NCBI RefSeq assembly: GCF_021582895.2
Contig: NZ_CP091139.2
Span: 2,604,001 to 2,668,000, forward strand
From: Microbacterium elymi
Lineage (GTDB): Bacteria > Actinomycetota > Actinomycetes > Actinomycetales > Microbacteriaceae
Direction: 5' to 3'
Length of the DNA stretch: 64,000 bases
In this document: in pieces, positions 9,884-20,074 of the stretch
How the letters are laid out: every line of letters starts with the position of its first letter
Position numbering within the stretch: position 1 is the first letter of the stretch
Program-made: the position numbers and the translations under genes
Notes under the pieces: model-generated
Seen by the model: the letters and a program-made list of their open reading frames with translations, nothing else
Told to the model about the DNA's origin: nothing
The model's database searches: none

Positions 9884-10261
9884 ATGGCTCGGCTGCTTCT
9901 GATCCTCGTCCTCGCGGCGGTGATCTTCTGGGTGTTCGCGGTGGTGGATGCCGCGGTGCAGCCGCCCGCACGCCACCGGGGTGTGAGCAAGCCGGTGTGG
10001 GTCGTCATCGTCATCGTGTTCCCGGTCGTGGGCGGCATCCTGTGGTTCACGGTGGGCCGCGTGAGCGCCCGCGCGTCGCGGGTCATCGCCCCTGACGACG
10101 ACCCCGAATTCCTCCGCGGGCTGGGCCCGTCCTCGGCCGGGCCGCATGCCGCACGGCACAGCGCCGCCGAGCAGGCGGAGCGCATCCGCCAGCTCGAGCA
10201 GGACCTGGCCCGCAGCGACCCCGACGACGAAGACCCGCCGGCGAGCCCGCGTGGGCGCTGA
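9884..10261 (+). CDS. PLD nuclease N-terminal (PLDc_N) domain membrane protein
   Basis: Short protein of 125 residues with two membrane helices: [20 protein letters not shown] and, after [20 protein letters not shown], the signature GRVSAR. A hydrophilic, coiled C-terminus ([18 protein letters not shown]) follows. Known as the membrane anchor of cardiolipin synthases but found alone here. Its 3' end overlaps the menD start by 11 bp, so it is probably co-transcribed with menD. Role unknown. Confidence 0.85.
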   Translation: MARLLLILVLAAVIFWVFAVVDAAVQPPARHRGVSKPVWVVIVIVFPVVGGILWFTVGRVSARASRVIAPDDDPEFLRGLGPSSAGPHAARHSAAEQAERIRQLEQDLARSDPDDEDPPASPRGR

Positions 10262-12003
10262 CGGGTCGCCGGCCACGGATGCTGCGGCCGCCCTGCTCGG
10301 CCGGCTCGTCGAGCGGGGAATCCGGCATGTCGTGCTCAGCCCCGGCTCGCGCTCGCAGGCGCTGGCGCTGGTCGCGGCCGAGCTCGAACGTCGCGGTGTG
10401 ATCCGCCTGCACGTGCGCATCGACGAGCGGGTCGCCGGCTTCACCGCCCTCGGCCTCGGCCGCGAATCGGGGATGCCGGCGGCCGTGATCTGCACGTCCG
10501 GCACAGCGACCGCCAACCTGCTGCCGGCGGTGATGGAGGCGGATCACTCCGGCGTGCCGCTCCTGCTGCTGACCGCCGACCGGCCGCCCGAGCTTGCGCG
10601 GCGTCGGGGCGAACCAGACCACCCACCAGCCCGGCATGTTCGGTGCGCACGTGCGCTGGCAGATCGACCTCCCCGTCCCGGATGGCGTCGACCCAGACGG
10701 CTCGTCGCCGCAGGCCGCGGCGGTGCGCGAGGTCGCCGACACCGCGTGGGATGCCGCGCAGGGCGGCGCCGGCCCCCGCGGTCCGGTGCACCTGAACCTG
10801 CCGCACCGCGAGCCGCTGTCGGGGCCGCTGCCCGGATGGCTGCCGGCCTCTCGACTCGCTTCGCTCGCTCCGGGACCTGACCCTGCCAGGTCCCTGAGCG
10901 AGGAGCGCAGCGACGGGTCGAAGGGCCGGGCGCCGCAGAGACCGGCCGGCACCGGCCCGCGCATCCTCGACCGCGGCCCGCGCACGATCGTCGTCGCCGG
11001 AGCCGATGCCGGACCTTCCGCCGAGCAGCTCGCCCACGACGGCGACTGGCCGCTGGTCGCCGAGATCGTCAGCGGGGCGCGCTTCGGTCGTCACCTCGTG
11101 CACGGGCACCGCGCCCTGCCTGCGCGACCCGGAGCTGGGCGGACGCGTCCAGCGGGCGGTCGTGTTCGGGCATCCCACCCTGTCGCGCGAGGTCACCGCG
11201 CTGCTGGCGCGGCGCGACGTCGAGGTGATCGCCGTCGACGGGCCGGGCGAGCGGTTGAACCTGAACGGGGCAACCGTGCCCGCGGCATCCGTCGTCGTCG
11301 CCGACGGCGAAGGCGACCGCGACTGGCGGGGGAGTGGATGCGGGCCTCCCGCGCGGCCGCGGTGGATCTGACCCCGCCCGCCCCCGACGCGGACGGACTG
11401 GCCTCGGCCGTTCCGCGCGAGCGGCTCAGCGCGATCTCGGCCGAGGTCGACATCCTGCGCACCCCGCTGTCGCGCGAACTGCTGGTCGATGCCGTGTGGC
11501 GCGCGACCTGGCCGCATGACCGGCTGATGTTCGGCTCGTCGCGTCTGGTGCGGGTGGCCGACGGCATCCTGCCGGGCAAGAAGGTGCCGGTGCACGCCAA
11601 CCGGGGACTTGCCGGCATCGACGGCACCGTCTCGACCGCGATCGGGATCGCCGCGGCCCTCCGCGACGACGGGGGCGTCGGCGTCACCCGGGTGCTGCTG
11701 GGCGATCTGGCGCTGCTGCACGACGTGGGGGCCCTGCTCCTGCCCGAGCCCGAGCGCGACCTGCGCATCCAGATCATCGTCGGCAACGACGGCGGCGGCA
11801 CGATCTTCGACGGCCTCGAGGTCGCGGCGACCACGGACGCCGCGGCCATGGCCCGCGTGATGTACACGCCGCAGCAGGTCGACATCGCCGGGCTGGCGGC
11901 CGCGTACGGCTGGGAGCACGAGCGGGTCGCCACCCGCGCCGGGCTCGACCAGGCGCTGACCGCCGGCGGGCTCCGCATCATCGAGGTGCCGCTGCCGCGG
12001 TAG
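10251..12003 (+). CDS. menD: SEPHCHC synthase (2-succinyl-5-enolpyruvyl-6-hydroxy-3-cyclohexene-1-carboxylate synthase)
   Basis: Thiamine-diphosphate enzyme condensing isochorismate with 2-oxoglutarate. N-terminal PYR domain with [15 protein letters not shown] and [15 protein letters not shown] (catalytic Glu); [21 protein letters not shown]-terminal PP domain with [16 protein letters not shown] and [15 protein letters not shown] for ThDP/Mg binding. Three frameshifts: extra T at 10594-10595, extra C near 11119, lost G at 11328-11332. Repaired length 583. A 71-bp REP-like palindrome is inserted in-frame at 10851-10921, adding about 24 residues between domains. GTG 10251 chosen as start. Confidence 0.95.
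10851..10921. repeat. REP-like palindrome within menD
   Basis: Inverted repeat with left arm TCGACTCGCTTCGCTCGCTC, central CGGGACCTGACCCTGCCAGG and right arm GAGCGCAGCGACGGGTCGA. It is read in-frame as [20 protein letters not shown]. It shares CAGGTCCCTGAGCGAGG with the repeats in the MMPL gene. It falls in a linker of MenD, where an extra loop would be tolerated. Confidence 0.8.
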
Positions 12004-12035
12004 CGCCGCCGCCGGGCCGCGGCCATGATGGCCTC

Positions 12036-12957
12036 ATGACCTCGAAGAGCCAGAAGCACTGGACCGGTGACGTCTCGACACTCCTGCGCGTGGGGCGCGG
12101 ATTCCGCTTGGACCGGGTGGATGCCGAGGCCACGCCCGGCTACGGCCGCCGCAAGCGCGACTCGATCGACGACCTCGTCGCCGGCGCGGACGAGATGAGC
12201 GAGCTGCAGGAGCGGCTGTTCGCCGAGAGCCGCGGCGGGGGGACGGATGCCTCGGTCCTGCTCGTGCTGCAGGCGATGGACACCGCGGGCAAGGGCGGCA
12301 TCATCCGGCACGTGGTCGGGTCGGTCGACCCGCAGGGCGTGTCGCTGGCGGCGTTCAAGAAGCCGACCCCGGAGGAACTGGCGCACGACTTCCTGTGGCG
12401 GGTGCGCTCCCGGCTGCCCGAGCCGGGCATGATCGGCGTGTTCGACCGCTCGCACTACGAGGACGTGCTGATCGGCAAGGTGCGCGAGCTCGCCGACCCC
12501 GCCGAGATCGAGCGGCGGTACGACGCCATCAACGCGTTCGAGGCCGAGTTGGCGGCATCCGGCACCCGCATCGTGAAGGTCATGCCTGCACATCTCGTCG
12601 GGAGAGCAGCGCGACCGGCTGATGGAGCGGCTGGACCGCCCCGACAAGCACTGGAAGTACAACCCCGGCGATGTGGACGAGCGGATGCTGTGGCCCGCCT
12701 ACATGAGCGCGTACCAGACGGTCTTCGACCGGACCTCGACCGACGCCGCACCCTGGTACGTCGTCCCGGCGAACCGCAAGTGGTACGCGCGGCTGGCGGT
12801 GCAGGGCCTCATGCTCGATGCGCTGGCCGACATCGGCCCGCACTGGCCGGCCGCGACCTATGACGTCGCCGCCGAGCGCGAACGGCTTGCGCGCGACCTG
12901 ACCTCGACCGCGGCAGCGCTTCTCGTCGGCGGCAGTCTGTTCTTCCTCGTAGAGTAG
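12036..12957 (+). CDS. PPK2-family polyphosphate kinase / polyphosphate:nucleotide phosphotransferase
   Basis: P-loop kinase using polyphosphate as phosphoryl donor for nucleotides. Walker A region LQAMDTAGKGGIIRHVVGSV; lid/Walker B segment GMIGVFDRSHYEDVL; then PDKHWKYNPGDVDER and APWYVVPANRKWYARL, all typical. An extra C at 12585-12586 (ATGCTGCAC read as ATGCCTGCAC) breaks the frame; repaired length 306. It stands alone, 32 bp after menD. Whether it acts on AMP, ADP or GDP cannot be told from sequence. Confidence 0.92.
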
Positions 12958-12979
12958 TTGATGTGATACAGTACTTGAC

Positions 12980-13348
12980 GTGAGTGAAGACAGCGCCTTC
13001 GCCGCCGACCTGATCCGCGGCCACACCGACACCATCGTGCTCGGCGTGCTCCGGCGCGGCGACAGCTACGGCTTCGAGATCTACAAGGCGATCCGCGAGG
13101 CCACCGGCGGCGACTACGAGATCAAAGAGGCCACCCTGTACGCCACGTATCGGCGCCTGGAGCGCGACGGCCTCGCCGAGTCGTACTGGGGCGACGAGAC
13201 ACAGGGCGGCCGCCGCAAGTACTACCGCATCACCGACGCCGGCCGCGCGGTCTACACGTCCAACGTCGCCGCCTGGGTCGCGACCCGGCGCATCATCGAC
13301 TCCCTCCTGACCCCCGGCGAGACCCCTCGGAAGGCCGCAGAGCAATGA
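12980..13348 (+). CDS. PadR family transcriptional regulator
   Basis: A 122-residue winged-helix repressor with DTIVLGVLRRGDSYGFEIYK, the wing ATLYATYRRLERDGLAESYW and GRRKYYRITDAGR. Start GTG 12980 lies only about 22 bp after the PPK2 stop, with AT-rich TGATGTGATACAGTACTTGA just before it as possible promoter or operator. The stop overlaps the next gene by ATGA. It is the second PadR/HAAS module here and is followed by an ABC exporter it probably controls. Confidence 0.93.
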   Translation: MSEDSAFAADLIRGHTDTIVLGVLRRGDSYGFEIYKAIREATGGDYEIKEATLYATYRRLERDGLAESYWGDETQGGRRKYYRITDAGRAVYTSNVAAWVATRRIIDSLLTPGETPRKAAEQ

Positions 13349-14232
13349 ACACCGACATCCATCGCCTCCTGGACGAGGCCTTCGCCGGCATCGAGATGAC
13401 GCCGGACACGCAGGACCTGAAAGAGGAGGTCCGCGCCAACCTGATCGCACGGGTCGCCGAGCTCGAGGCATCCGGTGTGCCGGCGACGGATGCCGCATCC
13501 CGCGCCGTCACGGAGCTGGGCGATGTGCGCGAGCTGCTGGGCGAAGCGGTGACCCCGCGGGCGAAGCGCGACGGGTACGACGCCGCCGCCTACGCCGTGC
13601 ACCGGGTGCGGCCCAAAGCCGGGTTCGTCGTGCGCACCGTCGCCTGGGCGCTCGCCGTCGTCGTGGGGCTGACCCTCGGCACGCTCGGGGCGACTGGAAT
13701 CCTGCCGGTGCCGATCGGGCTGCTGTTCCTGCTGCTGGGCATCACCTCGACCGGGGCGTGGATGCTGGTGGGCGACGCACTCTCGCAGGAGACCACCACC
13801 AACCACCCGATGCCGCAGCCGCGCGCCGCCGGCTACGGGGTCGCGACGTTCCTCGGCGTCTTCGGCCTGGGCCTGGTCGGGCTGATCCTCACCCGGGCGC
13901 TGCCCGTCTGGACCGTCGTGTTCGCCGCCGTCGGCGTGATCGGCGCGATCATCCTGTACGCGTTCCTGGGCGCCACCCAGACCAACCGCCACAAAGCCTG
14001 GACCCGCCAGGCGCACGCCGACATGCCGCCCAACCGGTTCGAGACCGAGCCCGAGACCGCCGCCCGCTTCGGCATCTACAGCGCGGCGATCTGGCTGGTC
14101 ACGTTCGGCCTGATCGTGCTGCTGGTGTTCACGGTCGGCTGGTGGTGGGCGCCGCTGGCCTTCCTCGGCGGCCTTGCCGCGATGATGCTCGTGCTGGCCC
14201 GGATGATGTTCGCCCCGCGCAAGGAGCGATGA
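13345..14232 (+). CDS. HAAS/permease-prefix-domain membrane protein
   Basis: A 295-residue protein with an N-terminal helical prefix domain (NTDIHRLLDEAFAGIEMTPD, then AVTELGDVRELLGEA) and six hydrophobic segments: two pairs near residues 95-145 and 160-215, and one pair near 245-285. Translationally coupled to the PadR gene by ATGA. Same architecture as the protein at 3998 but a different C-terminal part. Inference: a membrane partner or sensor whose level PadR controls together with the ABC exporter downstream. Confidence 0.85.
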   Translation: MNTDIHRLLDEAFAGIEMTPDTQDLKEEVRANLIARVAELEASGVPATDAASRAVTELGDVRELLGEAVTPRAKRDGYDAAAYAVHRVRPKAGFVVRTVAWALAVVVGLTLGTLGATGILPVPIGLLFLLLGITSTGAWMLVGDALSQETTTNHPMPQPRAAGYGVATFLGVFGLGLVGLILTRALPVWTVVFAAVGVIGAIILYAFLGATQTNRHKAWTRQAHADMPPNRFETEPETAARFGIYSAAIWLVTFGLIVLLVFTVGWWWAPLAFLGGLAAMMLVLARMMFAPRKER

Positions 14233-14298
14233 CCCGGCCCCCGCCGTCCCGCACCACCGTCTCCGTCACCCACCTCGATAAGGAAGGGATGCTTCGCC

Positions 14299-15304
14299 AT
14301 GCCTGAAGACGCCATCTCGGCCGACGAGCTCGTCAAGGTCTACCCCGGCCGCGGCCGCCGTCCGGCGGTCCGGGCCCTGGACGGCCTCAGCCTGACCGTG
14401 CCCGCCGGCCGCGTGTTCGGCCTGCTCGGTCCGAACGGGGCCGGAAAGTCCACGACCACCAAGATCCTCACCACGCTGTCGCGCCCGACGAGCGGCACCG
14501 CCCGGGTCGCCGGGCACGACGTGGGCCGCGAGGCCGACGCCGTGCGCGCCGCGATCGGCTACGTCTCCCAGGGCGCGAGCACCGACCCGGTGCTGACGGC
14601 CGCCGAGAACCTCGAGATCGCCGCCCGGCTTGCGCGGGGCGAGCACCGGCGATGCCCGCCGACGTGCGGCCCGGCTGCTCGACGAGTTCGGGCTGGGCGA
14701 GGCATCCCGCCGCCCGGTCTCGACGTTCTCCGGCGGCATGCGTCGCCGACTCGACGTGGCCGCGGCCCTCGTGCACCGGCCGCGGGTGCTGTTCCTCGAC
14801 GAGCCCACGACCGGGCTGGACCCCGAGGCCCGCGCGACGATGTGGGCCGAGATCCGCCGGCTGTCCGCCCAGGAGGCGCTCACCGTCGTGCTGACCACGC
14901 ACTACATGGAAGAGGCCGACCGCCTCGCCGACGAGCTGCTGGTCGTGAACCGCGGCCGCGCCGTCGTGGCGGGCACGCCCGATCAGCTCAAGGCCGCGCT
15001 GCACGGAGACTCGCTGCGCGTGAGCCTGGTCGAGCCCGATGCCGCGGCCGTCCGCACCGCGATCTCGGGGGTGCCGGGCCTGCGCGACGTGGTGGTCGAG
15101 GCATCCGGTGTCGGCGGCCTCCTGGCCGCCCGCACCGACGACGCCTCGGCCGCCGTCGGCGCCGTGATCGTGGCGCTGGATGCCGCGGGCATCCGATACG
15201 GCCAGGTCTCGGCATCCCACCCCACGCTGGACGACGTGTACCTGCACTTCGTCGGCCGCACCTTCGGCGAGCACGCCGACGTCCCGGAAGGAGTCGCGGC
15301 ATGA
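14299..15304 (+). CDS. ABC-2 type exporter, ATP-binding subunit (daunorubicin-resistance type)
   Basis: Nucleotide-binding protein (334 residues repaired). Walker A is LLGPNGAGKSTTTKIL, the Q-loop GYVSQGASTDPVLTA, the signature STFSGGMRRRLDVAAALVHR, Walker B VLFLDEPTTGLDP and the switch His in VLTTHYMEEADRLAD. The C-terminal HPTLDDVYLHFVGRTF matches DrrA-like proteins. An extra T at 14630-14631 (GGCTGCGC read as GGCTTGCGC) splits it. Its stop overlaps the permease start (ATGA). Probably exports a hydrophobic compound; substrate unknown. Confidence 0.94.
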
Positions 15305-16110
15305 CCGCCCTCGCAATCCATGCCCCCGCGGTGTACCGCGCGGGTTGGTTCACGCAAACCGGCCAGGTGCTGCGCCGCTGGCTGATCTCCACGTTCCGGC
15401 AGGTATGGGGACCGGTGATGAGCCTGCTGCGAGCCGGTGATCTGGATCGTGCTGTTCGGCCAGGTCTTCCGGTCGCTCGGGGTGCTGCCGCAGTTCGGGG
15501 CAGCGGGTACATCGCCTATCTCGTGCCCGGCATCCTGATGATGACCGTCCTCTACTCGGGCGCCTGGGCCGGCACCGGCTACATCGACGACATCGGCTCG
15601 GGGGTGATGGATCAGTACCTCAGCTCGCCGATCCGGCGTTCGGCCATCATCACCGGGCAGCTCGTCGGCAAGCTGATCATCAACCTCGCCCAGTCCCTGA
15701 TCGTGCTCGGCATCGGCGCGCTCGCCGGCGCCCGCTACCCGGGCGGAATCGGCGGGATGCTGCTGGCCCTGGCCGTCGCGACGGTGCTGGCGACGATCTT
15801 CTGCTGCTGTTCGACGGCGGTCGCGCTGATCTCGCGCAGCCAGATCGCGCTCATCAGCCTCTCGCAGATGATCGTCCTGCCGGCCACGTTCCTGTCGACC
15901 ACGATGATGCCGGCCGCACTCATGCCCTCCTGGGTGCAGGCCGTCTCGCGATGGAACCCGATGACCTGGGCCGTCGAGCTCGGTCGGGGCGGGCTGTCCG
16001 GGTCGCTTCCGGATGGCGCCTGGTGGCAGGCCGGAGGGCTCGTGCTGCTGGCGGCGCTGGCATTCTGGTGGGCGGTGCGCGCGCTGCGCAGCTACCAGCG
16101 CTCGATCTGA
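15301..16110 (+). CDS. ABC-2 type exporter, permease subunit
   Basis: Six-helix membrane subunit of 269 residues partnering the ATPase just upstream. Two frameshifts (extra base near 15431 in CTGCAG context, lost G at 15497-15500) cancel out but garble about 23 residues; the restored reading there is PVIWIVLFGQVFRSLGVLPQ. The rest shows GYIAYLVPGILMMTVLYSGA, DQYLSSPIRRSAIITGQLVG and the late AVSRWNPMTWAVELGR, typical of DrrB/ABC2_membrane proteins. Ends 26 bp from the convergent menF. Confidence 0.92.
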   Translation: MTALAIHAPAVYRAGWFTQTGQVLRRWLISTFRQVWGPVMSLLRAGDLDRAVRPGLPVARGAAAVRGSGYIAYLVPGILMMTVLYSGAWAGTGYIDDIGSGVMDQYLSSPIRRSAIITGQLVGKLIINLAQSLIVLGIGALAGARYPGGIGGMLLALAVATVLATIFCCCSTAVALISRSQIALISLSQMIVLPATFLSTTMMPAALMPSWVQAVSRWNPMTWAVELGRGGLSGSLPDGAWWQAGGLVLLAALAFWWAVRALRSYQRSI

Positions 16111-16136
16111 ACGCGCGACTTCCGCGGCGGGATGTC

Positions 16137-17402
16137 TCAGGCCAGGGCGTCGACGATCGGGCGGAACTTCACCCGGGTCTCGAGCAGCTCGGTCTCGGGG
16201 TCGCTGCCGGCGACGATGCCGGCGCCGGCATGCGCGGTCACCGGGATCAGGCCGCCGACGGCCTGCGTGCCGAACTCCGCTCCGCGCAGCGCGATCGCCC
16301 ACTCGCCGTCGCCGCGGGCGTCGATCCAGCCGACCGGGCCGGCGTACCGGCCGCGGTCGAACGGCTCGAGCCGGCGGATCACCTCGATCGCGGCATTCGT
16401 CGGCGTTCCGGCCACGGCCGCCGTGGGGTGCAGCGTGCGGATCAGGTCCAGTGAAGTCGCGCCGTCGGTCAGCGTGCCGGCGACGTCGGTGGCGAGGTGC
16501 CAGACGTTGGGCAGCTCGAGCGTGAACGGATGCTCGTCCGCGGTCAGGCCGGTGGTGTGCGGCGTGAGGGCGTCCAGCACGCTCTGCACGGCGTAGGCGT
16601 GCTCGTCGAGGTCCTTGGCGCTGGCCGCCAGAGCGACGGCGGCCGCGGCATCCTCCGGCGCATCCGCGCCGCGTGCCGAGGTGCCGGCCAGCACGCGGGC
16701 GGTCACCCGACCGCCGTTCACGGTGGCGAGGGTCTCGGGACTCGCCCCGATGATGCCGTCGACGGCATATGTCCAGGTGTCGGGGTATCCGGTGGCCAGT
16801 TCGTGCACCAGCCGGCGCAGGTCGGCCCCCGCCGGGACGGTGCCGACCAGGTCGCGGGCCAGCACCACCTTGCCGACCTCGCCCGCCGCGATCGTCGCCA
16901 GCGCCGCGGTGACGGCGGCCTGGTATCCGTCCGGGTCGAGCGCGCCCGGGCCCAGGGTCGCCGACCAATACGGGTCGTAGAGGATCGGCGCGGGGTCGGG
17001 TGCGGCATCCTGCCCGTCGTCGAGACGGATGCTGGTGACCCAGCCGCGTCCACCCCGCCGGCCGATGATCAGCTCGGGCACGACGATCGAGCTGGACGCG
17101 GCCGAGCGCTCGTCGAAGGTGAGGGCGCCGAAGCCGATCAGGCCGGTGCCGGGGATGCCGACCGTGTCGTCGATGACGGCGTGCGCGGCCAGACGCGTCC
17201 AGGCGCGGGAGAGCCCCTCGGCGCGGGGCTCGTGCGCGGTCGCGTCGACGTCGATGCGGGTGACGCTGCCGCGGGCGGCCATCCCATCGCCGCGGCGCAG
17301 CCAGACCAGGGGCGCGGCCGGGTCGGCGTACTCGATGAGGTCGGCCGCCGGATCGAATTCGCGCGTGCGGACGTGCAGTCGCAGGGAGGGCGATCCGGTC
17401 AC
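16137..17402 (-). CDS. menF: Isochorismate synthase
   Basis: Chorismate-utilising enzyme (421 residues, frame intact) opening the menaquinone pathway by making isochorismate for MenD. Conserved C-terminal blocks are GEVGKVVLARDL, GASPETLATV, the substrate loop AGTSARGADAPEDAAAA, LHPTAAVAGTP and GRYAGPVGWIDARGDGEWAI. Start GTG 17402. Among chorismate enzymes it could also be called DhbC or EntC, but the men neighbours argue for MenF. Confidence 0.93.
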   Translation of the reverse strand: MTGSPSLRLHVRTREFDPAADLIEYADPAAPLVWLRRGDGMAARGSVTRIDVDATAHEPRAEGLSRAWTRLAAHAVIDDTVGIPGTGLIGFGALTFDERSAASSSIVVPELIIGRRGGRGWVTSIRLDDGQDAAPDPAPILYDPYWSATLGPGALDPDGYQAAVTAALATIAAGEVGKVVLARDLVGTVPAGADLRRLVHELATGYPDTWTYAVDGIIGASPETLATVNGGRVTARVLAGTSARGADAPEDAAAAVALAASAKDLDEHAYAVQSVLDALTPHTTGLTADEHPFTLELPNVWHLATDVAGTLTDGATSLDLIRTLHPTAAVAGTPTNAAIEVIRRLEPFDRGRYAGPVGWIDARGDGEWAIALRGAEFGTQAVGGLIPVTAHAGAGIVAGSDPETELLETRVKFRPIVDALA

Positions 17403-17471
17403 CCCTCCAGCCTACGGCGCCCTCGCCCCTCGCTCGTCCCGCCCGTCCTCGTCCCGCCCTGCTTGTGTCTC

Positions 17472-17545
17472 GAGATCGTACGATTTGGCCGAGTGCACAT
17501 CAATTTCGGCCCAGGATGATGTTCACTCGGCCAAATCGTACGATC
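17472..17545. repeat. Palindromic repeat family B, copy 3
   Basis: The most symmetric copy: left ATCGTACGATTTGGCCGAGT and right ACTCGGCCAAATCGTACGAT are exact complements, extended inward by G-ACATCAT, giving a stem of more than 25 bp around AATTTCGGCCCAG. It lies between the divergent starts of menF and the DUF402 gene. Confidence 0.85.
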
Positions 17546-17619
17546 CCGGAAAGAGATCCCGGAAAGAGGTCCCGGAAGGAGAGCCCGGAAGGAGAGCCCG
17601 GAAGGAAATCCCGGAAGGT
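17545..17619 (+). repeat. 13-bp tandem repeat (about 5.8 units) next to family-B hairpin
   Basis: Consecutive units CCCGGAAAGAGAT, CCCGGAAAGAGGT, CCCGGAAGGAGAG (twice), CCCGGAAGGAAAT and a partial CCCGGAAGGT. Each unit contains a GGAAGGAGAG-like Shine-Dalgarno string. The array starts exactly where the family-B hairpin ends and stops about 25 bp before the DUF402 start codon. Confidence 0.85.
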
Positions 17620-17644
17620 AGGGGGAGGGCCGTAGACTCGGCGG

Positions 17645-18184
17645 GTGAGCGACGCAGACCGCCCGCGGCCCGGGACTCGGCTGACCTTCCGGTGGCGGAA
17701 ATGGGACGGCTCGCCGCACTGGGAGCACGACTGCCTCTTCCTCGGCTCGGACGACTGGGGCGACTGGGTCGGGCAGCCGGCGGGATGGCGCAGCCACCGC
17801 CCGGGGCGCGAGATCACCGCGGCCGGGCCGAACGTCACGCTGATCCCGCCGAGCGGCGAATACGCGCTCACGTTCAACCAGGCGCCGCCCGCCGACTACC
17901 GCGTGTACATCGACCTCGCGTGGGATGTGCACTGGACCGGGACGGAGCCGGGCGGCATCGACATGGACCTCGACGTCATCCGCGACGTGCACGGCCGCAT
18001 CTGGATCGACGACGAGGACGAATGGGACGAGCACCGCATCGCCCAGGGCTACCCGCTGGATGTCGTCGCCCGGCTCGAACAGCTCGCCACCGAGCTGAAG
18101 GGACGGGTCGAAGCATCCGCCCCGCCGTTCGACGACGCCACCGCCGCGCCCTGGTTCGACCGCCTCGCGGCACTCCGCCGCTGA
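17645..18184 (+). CDS. DUF402 domain-containing protein
   Basis: A 179-residue protein with the DUF402 barrel pattern: TRLTFRWRKWDGSPHWEHDC near the start, YRVYIDLAWDVHW, then MDLDVIRDVHGRIWIDDEDE and LEQLATELK. Some DUF402 proteins are nucleoside phosphatases or RNA-associated; I cannot assign a reaction here. Start GTG 17645, 28 bp upstream of menG. Confidence 0.85.
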   Translation: MSDADRPRPGTRLTFRWRKWDGSPHWEHDCLFLGSDDWGDWVGQPAGWRSHRPGREITAAGPNVTLIPPSGEYALTFNQAPPADYRVYIDLAWDVHWTGTEPGGIDMDLDVIRDVHGRIWIDDEDEWDEHRIAQGYPLDVVARLEQLATELKGRVEASAPPFDDATAAPWFDRLAALRR

Positions 18185-18212
18185 CCCGAGCCGCCCGGCC
18201 TAGACTCGACGG

Positions 18213-18959
18213 GTGAGTGCAGAGCCGAATCGCGCCGACCTCGGCAAGGACCCGGGCCGGGTCAGCGGCATGTTCGACCAGGTCGCGGCCGGCTACGACC
18301 GCACCAACACCGTGCTGAGCCTGGGCAACGACAAGCTGTGGCGCATCGCGGCCACGCGCGCGGTCGCGCCGCGTCCGGGCCGGCGCATCCTCGACCTGGC
18401 CGCCGGCACCGGGGCCAGCTCGGTCTCGCTCGCCCGCAGCGGCGCCGAGGTGGTGGCCGCCGACTTCTCGCCGGGGATGATCGCCGAAGGCCGCCGCCGG
18501 CACTCCGGCATCCCGAACCTCACGTTCGAGCAGGCGGATGCTGTGGCCCTGCCGTTCGACGACGACACGTTCGACACCGTCACGATCTCGTTCGGACTGC
18601 GCAACGTGAACGAGCCGCAGCGGGCGCTCGCCGAGATGCTGCGCGTGACCCGGCCCGGCGGACACCTGGTGATCTGCGAGTTCTCCCACCCCCAGTCGGC
18701 GGCCTTCGCCGGGCTCTACGGCTTCTACAACAACCGCATCCTGCCGGTGGTCGCCAAGGCTGTCAGCACGAACGCCGAAGCCTACGAATACCTCAACGAG
18801 TCCATCCGCGAATGGCCCGACCAGCGCGCCCTGGCCGCATGGATCCGCGCGGCGGGCTGGACCGATGTCGCCTACCGCAACCTCACATTCGGGATCGTCG
18901 CGCTGCACCGCGCCACGAAGCCGGACCTGCGAAACCAGCCCGGTAGGCTGGAGGGGTGA
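18213..18959 (+). CDS. menG: Demethylmenaquinone methyltransferase
   Basis: SAM-dependent class I methyltransferase (248 residues) completing menaquinone by C-methylation. Signature 1 of the UbiE/COQ5 family appears as [17 protein letters not shown], motif I as [18 protein letters not shown], signature 2 as [17 protein letters not shown]. Start GTG 18213. GTGA overlap with the polyprenyl synthase start couples ring methylation to side-chain synthesis. Confidence 0.96.
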   Translation: MSAEPNRADLGKDPGRVSGMFDQVAAGYDRTNTVLSLGNDKLWRIAATRAVAPRPGRRILDLAAGTGASSVSLARSGAEVVAADFSPGMIAEGRRRHSGIPNLTFEQADAVALPFDDDTFDTVTISFGLRNVNEPQRALAEMLRVTRPGGHLVICEFSHPQSAAFAGLYGFYNNRILPVVAKAVSTNAEAYEYLNESIREWPDQRALAAWIRAAGWTDVAYRNLTFGIVALHRATKPDLRNQPGRLEG

Positions 18960-20074
18960 CTCCGAGCCCTTCCGTGCCGGGCTCGCGCGTGGCGGGCCGG
19001 CTCGGCTTGACCGAACGGGTCTTCGCCGGCGCCAAGTCCCGCAAGCTGATGCGCACCGTCGAAGACGGCCTGACGCGCGTCGAGAGCGCCCTGGCCGACG
19101 AGCTGCGGATGACCGATCCGCTCGTGGATGCCACCACCCGCTACCTCTACGAGGCCGGCGGAAAGCGCATCCGGCCGATGCTGGTGCTGCTGACCTGCCA
19201 GCTCGGCGACGGCGTCACCGATGCCGTCATCGAGTCGGCCACGGCCCTGGAGCTGACCCATCTGGGCTCGCTGTACCACGACGACGTGATGGACGACGCG
19301 GACGTGCGCCGCGGCGTCCCGGCCGCGCACTCGGTGTGGGGCAACAGCATCGCCATCCTCACCGGGGACCTGCTGTTCTCCCGCGCCAGCCAGATCATGG
19401 CCCGCCACGGTGACCGCGCCATCCGGCTGCAGGCCGACACGTTCGAGCGCCTGGTGCTCGGCCAGATGCACGAGACGATCGGCGCCCAGCCCGGCGACGA
19501 CCCGGTCGCGTTCTACCTGCAGGTGCTCTCGGACAAGACCGGGTCGCTGATCGCCGCGGCCGCCCAGTCCGGTGTCATCTTCAGCAACGGCCCGGACGAA
19601 TACCGGCAGCCGCTGGTCACGTTCGGCGAGAAGGCCGGCGTCGCGTTCCAGCTGCTGGACGACGTCATCGACCTGTCCGGTGATCCGGACGAGACCGGCA
19701 AGGTGCCCGGCACCGATCTGCGCGCCGGCGTGCCGACGATGCCCTACCTGCTGCTCGGGCAGCGCACGGATGCCGCATCCGCCGCGCTGCACGCCCGCAT
19801 CGACGCCGGCGTCGCCGAGATCGCCGACGGAGCCGACCCCGGCATCCTCGACGAGGCGCTGACGGCCCTGCGCGAGCACGACGCCACCGCCCAGACGCGG
19901 GAACTGGCCCGCCAGTGGTCGCTCGAGGCGATCGCGGCGATCGAACCGCTGCCCGGCGGACCGGTCCGCGAGGCGCTCACCCGCTTCGCCGAGGCCGTCG
20001 CCGATCGCAGCCTGACCCTTCTGCACGGGGCGGGCCGAACGGCCGCGCCCGATCATTCCGAGAGGACTCCATGA
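18956..20074 (+). CDS. Polyprenyl diphosphate synthase (long-chain)
   Basis: Trans-prenyltransferase (372 residues) building the menaquinone side chain from IPP. Both Asp-rich motifs are present: [15 protein letters not shown] (about residue 110) and [19 protein letters not shown] (about residue 225), plus [12 protein letters not shown]. Small residues before the first motif suggest a long product, but chain length cannot be fixed from sequence. It overlaps menG upstream and the reductase downstream by 4 bp each, so all three are one operon. Confidence 0.94.
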   Translation: MTPSPSVPGSRVAGRLGLTERVFAGAKSRKLMRTVEDGLTRVESALADELRMTDPLVDATTRYLYEAGGKRIRPMLVLLTCQLGDGVTDAVIESATALELTHLGSLYHDDVMDDADVRRGVPAAHSVWGNSIAILTGDLLFSRASQIMARHGDRAIRLQADTFERLVLGQMHETIGAQPGDDPVAFYLQVLSDKTGSLIAAAAQSGVIFSNGPDEYRQPLVTFGEKAGVAFQLLDDVIDLSGDPDETGKVPGTDLRAGVPTMPYLLLGQRTDAASAALHARIDAGVAEIADGADPGILDEALTALREHDATAQTRELARQWSLEAIAAIEPLPGGPVREALTRFAEAVADRSLTLLHGAGRTAAPDHSERTP

